A stretch of DNA of 19,099 nucleotides from Oleispira sp964022115 (GTDB lineage Bacteria; Pseudomonadota; Gammaproteobacteria; Pseudomonadales; Oceanobacteraceae). Positions within the stretch are counted from its first letter, which is position 1; each line of letters opens with the position of its first letter. Location: contig CAXIBC010000056.1 in NCBI GenBank assembly GCA_964022115.1, forward strand, positions 1 to 19,099, given 5' to 3'. A program made the translations under genes and the position numbers. Below, one piece after another: positions 13,926 to 19,099 of the stretch. The notes below the pieces were generated by a model. It made no database searches. It worked only from the letters and a program-made list of their open reading frames with translations, and had not been told where the DNA came from.

Positions 13926-14831
13926 TTATTTAATTGCGCGAATCCCCTTGCTTTCAATGGTGATTTTACGCTCTTTATAAAGCTTACCAATCGCCATTTT
14001 GAAAGCGCGCTTGCTGACACCAAAGTGCATCTCTATGAGTTCTGCAGGGCTTTTATCACTCAGGGCTAAGAAACCATTGCCGTCTTCAACTTTTTGCATA
14101 ATCTGCTCAGATAAACCACCGACTTTTTGATAGCCAATCGGCTGCAAGCTTAAATCCAAGCGTTTATCATCACGCTGCTTACGAATATAGGCATCGACTT
14201 TTTGACCCACACGAATCGCTTGACGAATATCGCTATGGTGAATCAAACCCCAATACTTATTATCAACAATCGCTTTATAACCCAGCTCAGTTCGAGCAGC
14301 AATAAGAATACGCACCTTATCACCTGGATTGTAATTATCGTAAATCGTAGCGACTTCATCTTTAATAAAGCGGTTTAAGCGGGTAGTCGCAATAATACGA
14401 TCGGTATTGTCCATGTAAACATACACAATACAGTGCTGGCCGGCTTCTAAGCGTGTTTTCTGTTCGGCAAAAGGTAAGAACAAGTCTTTCACTAATCCCC
14501 AGTCTAAGAAAGCCCCCATCTCGTTCACATCGGCGACTTCAAGGTTAGCCACCTGGCCAACCGTGGCTCGTGGGCGCTGGCAAGTAGCAATAACTCGATC
14601 TTCTGAGTCTAGGTAAATAAATACCTTAACAATATCGCCAACTTTGCAGTTATCTGGCACTTGCTTGTTGGGCAATAAGATATTGCCAAACTCTCCCGCA
14701 ATTAATAACGCACCCATAGGTAAAATTTCCCCTACTTCTAATGTGGCGTATTTACCGACGAGAGGAGTTGAGGTGATTTGTTTGCTTGCAGCTTGAGGGT
14801 GGTTATCTGCAGGAGTATTTGAATCTGTCAT
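13926..14831 (-). CDS. cvfB: S1-domain RNA-binding protein, CvfB/YitL family
   Basis: Members of this family bind RNA through tandem S1-like domains followed by a winged helix; Staphylococcus aureus CvfB affects virulence gene expression, while the role in gammaproteobacteria is unclear. The 301-aa product has a short disordered start (about 1-22), then S1-like modules: LEVGEILPMGALLIAGEFGNILLP near 31-54, LEVADVNEMGAFLDWGLVKDLFLP near 97-120, and a third S1-type segment about 160-215 (ARTELGYKAIVDNKYWGLIHHSDI). A C-terminal winged-helix region follows (SPAELIEMHFGVSKRAFKMAIGKLYKERKI). The ATG is the only plausible start, although Shine-Dalgarno is weak. It has its own extended -10 promoter and a structured leader. 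It converges with the preceding small gene and lies downstream of, but separate from, the transporter gene on the same strand. Confidence 0.9.
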   Translation of the reverse strand: MTDSNTPADNHPQAASKQITSTPLVGKYATLEVGEILPMGALLIAGEFGNILLPNKQVPDNCKVGDIVKVFIYLDSEDRVIATCQRPRATVGQVANLEVADVNEMGAFLDWGLVKDLFLPFAEQKTRLEAGQHCIVYVYMDNTDRIIATTRLNRFIKDEVATIYDNYNPGDKVRILIAARTELGYKAIVDNKYWGLIHHSDIRQAIRVGQKVDAYIRKQRDDKRLDLSLQPIGYQKVGGLSEQIMQKVEDGNGFLALSDKSPAELIEMHFGVSKRAFKMAIGKLYKERKITIESKGIRAIK

Positions 14832-14852
14832 TAGGAAGGTCCGTATCAGATC

Positions 14853-14911
14853 ACTTAATCTGGTTGTATAAGATTAAGTTGGTTAAAAGACACTGATTTC
14901 TGCATCAGTGT
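14853..14911 (-). promoter_or_regulatory. Two-hairpin 5' leader of cvfB
   Basis: On the minus-strand transcript the first hairpin is ACACTGA/TCAGTGT (14905-14911 with 14890-14896), followed by CTTTT. The second is ACTTAATCT/AGATTAAGT (14871-14879 with 14853-14861), with a 9-nt loop. Both stems are perfect. They lie between the predicted transcription start near 14915 and the ATG at 14831, so the leader of about 84 nt is mostly structured. Regulation by attenuation, temperature or self-binding of the RNA-binding product is possible but not shown. Confidence 0.45.
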
Positions 14912-14921
14912 GTACCCGCGC

Positions 14922-14930
14922 ATTATAACA
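14922..14930 (-). promoter_or_regulatory. Extended -10 promoter of cvfB
   Basis: The minus strand reads TGTTATAAT, a consensus -10 with a TGn extension, followed by GCGCG. The -35 at 17 bp is weak (TTACTT). It lies in the 147-bp gap between the transporter stop and the cvfB start, so cvfB can be transcribed on its own. Confidence 0.6.
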
Positions 14931-14978
14931 AACAATGGCTCGCTAAGTAATCGATTGTTGAGACCCTAATAGCCCTTG

Positions 14979-16352
14979 CTAGGTGCTCAGCAGCAAAAAC
15001 AGGTAGCTTGTGATAATAACTGAAAATACCAGGTTCAGTATTAAACCACTTTTCATCATAGTATTTTGTGGCACGTAACCACTAGAAAATATAATGGCAT
15101 TGGGTGGTGTTGCCACGGGCAGCATAAAAGCACAGGAGGCAGCAACGGCAATCGCACTGACAATCATGGCCTGATCAAGGCCCATGACGTCGGCGGTGCC
15201 CATGAAGGTGGGGATCATCAAGGCCGATAACGCGGTATTACTGGAAATTTCAGTCATAAAGATGATGAATAAGATAATCAATAACAACAATAGATACAGC
15301 CCAAGGCCTGCGCTTAAATTCGCGAGCTGCTGGGCTAAATATAGATTGGCCTCAGTTTGACTTAATACTGCGCTTAGGGCTAAGCCACCCCCAAATAAAA
15401 TCAATACACCCCATTGAGTATTTTTTTCAAATACGACCCAAGTTAAACTTTTGCTGGCATGTAAGGCAATGATCGCACTGATGGCGACCCAGCTATCGAA
15501 GTCAGAGATGTCTCCGAGTGCATTTTGAATTAGGTCACCAAGAATCCATAAGCAGGCTGTGATGATAAAAATGACGATGACTAAAATACTTTGGTAGTCC
15601 CAAGGAAAAGGCTGAGACGAAGAATTGAGGTTAGATTGAATAGAAGATTCTGCTGAAGACGCGGGGTTCAATAAATTAAGGTTAGGCTGGAGCAAGGTAT
15701 ATAGAATCCCCCACATTAAGGGTAATAAAAATAGGCTAATAGGAAGGGCAATCACTAACCAGTCATAAAATGATAATGCTAAGGCACTAGCGGCAATGGC
15801 ATTAGGAGGGCTGCCGACAAGGGTAGCAATTCCCCCTATATTGGCCGAATAGGCAATGCCCAATAACAAAAAAGCAAAGACTGTTTTGTGTTTGTGATAG
15901 TCAAGGTGAGACATCAAACCGAGAGCAATAGGGAGCATCATTACAGTGGTGGCGGTATTACTAATCCACATGGATAAAAAGGCGGTTAAGCCAAATAACA
16001 ACAAGCAAATCAATAGCCCGTTATTTTTCGCTTTGCCCATAATAACCTGAGCAAAGTACTGATCGAGTTTATGTTCGTGTAAGGCGGCTGCTAAAGCAAA
16101 GCCCCCTAAGAATAAAAATATAATGGGGTGCGCAAAGCTTAGCAGGGCAGCTTTTAAGTCCATGACATTGAAGGCAACCGCTAACACCGGCACTAAGAGG
16201 GCGGTTATACTGAGTGGTAATAATTCAGCGAGCCATAAGTTGGCAATGATCGTTAAGATGATAAGGCCATGCTGAATGGCGGGGCTGACTTGGCTAGAGA
16301 GTATGAGAGTTATCAAGCAGGCTTGTGCCAGTATAGAATAAAGCCATTTCAT
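14979..16352 (-). CDS. DASS/SLC13-family anion:Na+ symporter
   Basis: This inner-membrane transporter belongs to the divalent anion:Na+ symporter family, whose members import dicarboxylates, citrate or sulfate with sodium. ATG 16352 is preferred (457 aa): AGGTGG lies 5 nt upstream, while the frame's TTG at 16370 has no site. Both family SNT signatures are present: WISNTATTVMMLP (Ser-Asn-Thr 131-133) and EISSNTALSALMIP (371-373). Each is paired with a proline-rich motif, GSPPNAI near 181-187 and ATPPNAI near 414-420. There are roughly 11-12 hydrophobic segments, with a Ser/Asn-rich cytoplasmic-type loop at about 228-252. The substrate cannot be told from sequence alone. It lies 83 bp downstream of the M66 protease on the same strand and may be co-transcribed with it. 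Confidence 0.88.
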   Translation of the reverse strand: MKWLYSILAQACLITLILSSQVSPAIQHGLIILTIIANLWLAELLPLSITALLVPVLAVAFNVMDLKAALLSFAHPIIFLFLGGFALAAALHEHKLDQYFAQVIMGKAKNNGLLICLLLFGLTAFLSMWISNTATTVMMLPIALGLMSHLDYHKHKTVFAFLLLGIAYSANIGGIATLVGSPPNAIAASALALSFYDWLVIALPISLFLLPLMWGILYTLLQPNLNLLNPASSAESSIQSNLNSSSQPFPWDYQSILVIVIFIITACLWILGDLIQNALGDISDFDSWVAISAIIALHASKSLTWVVFEKNTQWGVLILFGGGLALSAVLSQTEANLYLAQQLANLSAGLGLYLLLLLIILFIIFMTEISSNTALSALMIPTFMGTADVMGLDQAMIVSAIAVAASCAFMLPVATPPNAIIFSSGYVPQNTMMKSGLILNLVFSVIITSYLFLLLST

Positions 16353-16381
16353 CAAAGCCACCTGTATCAATATTTAATATA

Positions 16382-16405
16382 GGCAACAGCTTAAAAGCCA
16401 TTGCC
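16382..16405 (-). terminator. Weak hairpin after the M66 protease gene
   Basis: GGCAA and TTGCC at the ends, with an inner GCTT/AAGC, form an interrupted stem 30 bp past the protease stop. It is followed by TATATT on the minus strand rather than a U-run, so termination would be partial at best and read-through into the transporter is possible. Confidence 0.3.
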
Positions 16406-16435
16406 TTGTATTCAGCTTGTTTAACTTGTATTAGC

Positions 16436-19099
16436 TCAGACTTCATCGACGAGCAAGTCATATAAGCGCTGTATTAAGTGCGCATCTAATAATCGCAATA
16501 ATTTATTATCGCTGATCGCTGGCAAGCGCCATTGTTGATTCCAGTTATTGTGGCAGGCATACATAATTAAGCTGCCATTGTGACTTGCATAGTCTATACA
16601 CTGATCACTTGCTTGGTTCTTTAATGTGCTCTCCTCAGTATAGGACCATAGCTGATATCCATTATTGCTATTACAGCCCTTAACCATGAGGCCACCTGAC
16701 CCTGGCATTAAACATAACCAAGGTTGTTCTGCTAAGTGAATGCGGCCTTGACTGCTCAATAGCCAGTGAGAAGCATTAGCCTCTGTCTCGATTGGCGTTA
16801 TTAAGCTATCTGAAGTAACCATAGAAAAATATCTTGGCCCTGTAATAACCTCGCCTTGGGTCGGTAAGTCGATACTCGTCGCAAGCTCGTCATGTTTGCT
16901 CAAATATTCTTTTACCTTGTGCGCTTGTTCAAGTTCACTTGCACCTGCTTTATTTAGCTTAGCTAATAGTCCCTCGAGCGCTTCGATCGCCTTATGGATT
17001 GAGCTGTATTTCTGATACGCCGCATAAGCCGCTGCGGAAAAATAGCGTTTCACATCGGTTTCGCTATAGCTAGCGAGTTGTGCTTGCTGTTGTGAGGTTA
17101 ATGTCACTAAATCCGCTTTGGCTTGGGAGGCAAAAATATTATTCAGTTCGGTGAGTTCAATCGCCATTAATTGTTTAAATTCGGCGTCTTGACCAACAAT
17201 TGCAACGGCTGGTAAATCAGGGATCAGGCCATCAAAGGTTGTGTGCGTAAGCTCGACAACAGCGCCAGCGCGGCGACAGTTTAAGCTGGCCTGTGTTGGG
17301 CGAAATTGTGCATTCACATTAATATGCAACTGGTTGATGCTATTACTATGATGGCGCTGAGAGGGCAAACTCACCAACTTTTCTTCCCCTAGGGCATTAT
17401 TGATAGTCAGCCAGCATTGGTCGACTAGGTCTCCACTTTCACTCAGGCTTAGGTCAGGTTCAGGTAGCTCAAATACATTGCCGTAGTTACCATGAAATAC
17501 TGGGTAGATAACGGCATTATTACCATCCGGATCATAACCCCCAAGTATGGTGGCAACCGCAACTCCTACCTCTTTAGCTGCTAGGCGGTTTTGCGCTTCT
17601 GGATAATGAAATTCTTGATATTGGCCAAGTTCGCTATGCCACTTTTTATAGCCACTAGCAAAATCCCTAGTGGGTATAGGGTACTTTTCTATATGGTTTT
17701 GAATATGGCGAGCACTATAAGCTGTATGGTGAGTATAGGCAGAGAGTTGGGTATTAGCGCTGCCCCCAGACATAGCATCTCGGCCATAAGGAATACGCCC
17801 TTTAAGGTGAAAAGTCGCTGGCTTGAGCTCGGCACTTTCAGCATTATCTATTAAGTTATCACGCAGACGTTTACGATGGGCAATATAGCCCCAGCCGCTG
17901 TCGCTATGGTGAGCTTTAAAGCGTTGATCTTCAGTTAAGTTGGCACCTGGGTAATGGCCCAATCCATAACCGTGTCCCCATTCATGGCTGGCTTCGTTGC
18001 CTCGGCTATCCACTAAGGTGGCAATGCCATTGCCGCCACTTAAGCCGTGTGGCACTCGTCCATTTTCATAATTCCCCCAAGCATGATGAATGGTCGTTTG
18101 CTTAAACAGGTGAGGGTAGTTTTGATTCATGCTATTGCTGCTTATCCCTGAGTTAGCAAGGTTAATTCCAATACTGACTTGTGATTTGGCCACATCAGCG
18201 CGCATATCACCGGCATAATAGCTACCTGTGGTGGGGCTGACCTCATCATAGATGGCGCCGCTTCGGACAATGACTTTATCCAGTTGCATGTCTGCGTATG
18301 ACGCCATGATTAAGCGTGATGTTGGGATGGTTTGAAAATAATCAGTGGCCGCTAAAATGGGATGGTTTAAGGTATAGTGACCCGATTTTATGTCGACGTG
18401 GGTGAGCATGCCTAGGCGAATACTTTGAAAGATAACTTGGCTAGCTTCGCCAATATCAATATCCGCTGCTGCTAGGTAGCCAGATTGTTCAGTAGCGCTA
18501 TGTTGATTAACCATAAAACGAATCGATAACCCCTGTTTAACTAGATACCAAGGCAGAGTCGCGCTCCATGCGTGATTGGAAAAAACAACGTCTTCAGAGC
18601 CGTGATAATCCGCCGCATAAGTATCATTGGGATGACGCATGGGGATAATAGTTTGCAGTTCATTATTGATGCTGATGACCGCGTCAATATGGTTTACTGC
18701 CGAGGCATTGGTTGGGGTGAAAAATAATAAGGCGTCACGTAAAGCGACTAACTTAGGATTATAAATGCTTTGCGTTTCATCGCCTGCATCCCGCTGAAAA
18801 TTATGCTTTGGGCGAACATTATGGGATTGCATAAATTGCACTTCGCCTTGTAATTCATCGGTTAGGCTGTCGCTTAAATCGTTGCGTAAGCGACGCTCTG
18901 CACCTCCGAATTGCTGATCGTAAAAACCAATGGCATTAGAGGTTTTATAGGAGGCACTATGGCGAACGGTTAACTGTGCCTTTTTCGCAACGGTTAACTC
19001 ACCTTCAGTTAAATACAGGGTTATTATAGAGGTGCCTGCATCATCTTCATCAGGGGTGCCGTATAGGCGACCATCATGTTCATTAAGGGTTGCCCAAGC
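16436..19099 (-). CDS. M66-family (StcE/TagA-like) secreted zinc metalloprotease, 5' end outside window
   Basis: The frame is open to the right edge, giving 887 visible residues; the GTG at 18841 is internal, since family-like sequence continues upstream of it. Visible domains in order are as follows. Residues 1-34 resemble a cadherin/Ig-like module end (LNEHDGRLYGTPDEDDAGT, as in He_PIG/CADG repeats). A StcE-like N-terminal part starts near FMQSHNVRPKHNF. The catalytic domain has HEWGHGYGLGH at 17954-17986, an HExxHxxGxxH zinc site with Glu as general base, and a downstream GRDAMSGGS, a likely Met-turn. A helical stretch rich in Ala/Gln follows (roughly 17160-16880). A C-terminal ricin-B-like module has paired cysteines and the QxW-type NNWNQQWRL (about 16520-16760). 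Relatives such as StcE cleave mucin-type glycoproteins after secretion; mucin or glycoprotein targeting here is inference supported by the lectin module. The signal peptide would lie outside the window. Confidence 0.88.
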   Translation of the reverse strand, partial: AWATLNEHDGRLYGTPDEDDAGTSIITLYLTEGELTVAKKAQLTVRHSASYKTSNAIGFYDQQFGGAERRLRNDLSDSLTDELQGEVQFMQSHNVRPKHNFQRDAGDETQSIYNPKLVALRDALLFFTPTNASAVNHIDAVISINNELQTIIPMRHPNDTYAADYHGSEDVVFSNHAWSATLPWYLVKQGLSIRFMVNQHSATEQSGYLAAADIDIGEASQVIFQSIRLGMLTHVDIKSGHYTLNHPILAATDYFQTIPTSRLIMASYADMQLDKVIVRSGAIYDEVSPTTGSYYAGDMRADVAKSQVSIGINLANSGISSNSMNQNYPHLFKQTTIHHAWGNYENGRVPHGLSGGNGIATLVDSRGNEASHEWGHGYGLGHYPGANLTEDQRFKAHHSDSGWGYIAHRKRLRDNLIDNAESAELKPATFHLKGRIPYGRDAMSGGSANTQLSAYTHHTAYSARHIQNHIEKYPIPTRDFASGYKKWHSELGQYQEFHYPEAQNRLAAKEVGVAVATILGGYDPDGNNAVIYPVFHGNYGNVFELPEPDLSLSESGDLVDQCWLTINNALGEEKLVSLPSQRHHSNSINQLHINVNAQFRPTQASLNCRRAGAVVELTHTTFDGLIPDLPAVAIVGQDAEFKQLMAIELTELNNIFASQAKADLVTLTSQQQAQLASYSETDVKRYFSAAAYAAYQKYSSIHKAIEALEGLLAKLNKAGASELEQAHKVKEYLSKHDELATSIDLPTQGEVITGPRYFSMVTSDSLITPIETEANASHWLLSSQGRIHLAEQPWLCLMPGSGGLMVKGCNSNNGYQLWSYTEESTLKNQASDQCIDYASHNGSLIMYACHNNWNQQWRLPAISDNKLLRLLDAHLIQRLYDLLVDEV

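Noticed and set aside
17591..17854. Plus-strand 87-residue open frame inside the M66 protease gene
   Set aside because: It is antisense to conserved protease sequence just downstream of the zinc site; low-complexity composition and lack of a ribosome site argue against a gene.
18839..18841. GTG at 18841 as the start of the M66 protease
   Set aside because: The frame continues upstream with Ig/cadherin-like sequence to the window edge, and no signal peptide follows the GTG although the family is secreted.

Overview
The window is a stretch of gammaproteobacterial chromosome. The order suhB / trmJ-cysE-iscR-iscS-ndk-rlmN-pilW-ispG-hisS-yfgM-bamB-der is the conserved isc-to-der housekeeping block of this class. 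The moderate base composition and AT-leaning codon choice, the short EpsC-type CysE beside iscR, a type IV pilus pilotin gene and an M66 protease together suggest a marine Oceanospirillales-like bacterium. That placement is inference; I saw no rRNA, tRNA or other direct taxonomic marker.

Layout. Positions 1-263 hold a short tandem repeat array and a long inverted repeat. Positions 264-1046 (minus) encode a SuhB-like protein whose inositol-monophosphatase active site is destroyed. Divergently, 1240-13388 is a nearly continuous plus-strand block: tRNA methyltransferase TrmJ, serine acetyltransferase CysE, Fe-S regulator IscR, cysteine desulfurase IscS, nucleoside diphosphate kinase, RlmN, the pilotin PilW/PilF, IspG, HisS, YfgM, BamB and Der. 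Two things usually found here are missing. The scaffold and chaperone genes iscU-iscA-hscB-hscA-fdx-iscX are absent between iscS and ndk, and rodZ is absent between pilW and ispG. IscS also ends about 20 residues early, without the C-terminal tail that normally docks IscU. Three products of this block need Fe-S clusters (IscR, RlmN, IspG), so another assembly route such as SUF is expected elsewhere in the genome.

Positions 13458-13895 look like a small secreted-protein gene interrupted by two in-frame stop codons, ending in a perfect 24-bp palindrome. From there to the right edge everything is on the minus strand: a CvfB/YitL-like S1 RNA-binding protein with a structured leader, a DASS/SLC13 anion symporter, and a large M66 (StcE/TagA-type) zinc metalloprotease. 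The protease has an Ig/cadherin-like module at its visible N-terminal side and a ricin-B-like lectin module at its C-terminus. Its reading frame runs off the right edge, so its start lies outside the window.

The most notable observations are the reduced isc locus with a tail-less IscS, the SuhB pseudoenzyme, the modular M66 protease, the interrupted secreted gene with its palindrome, and several strong inverted repeats in gene leaders.
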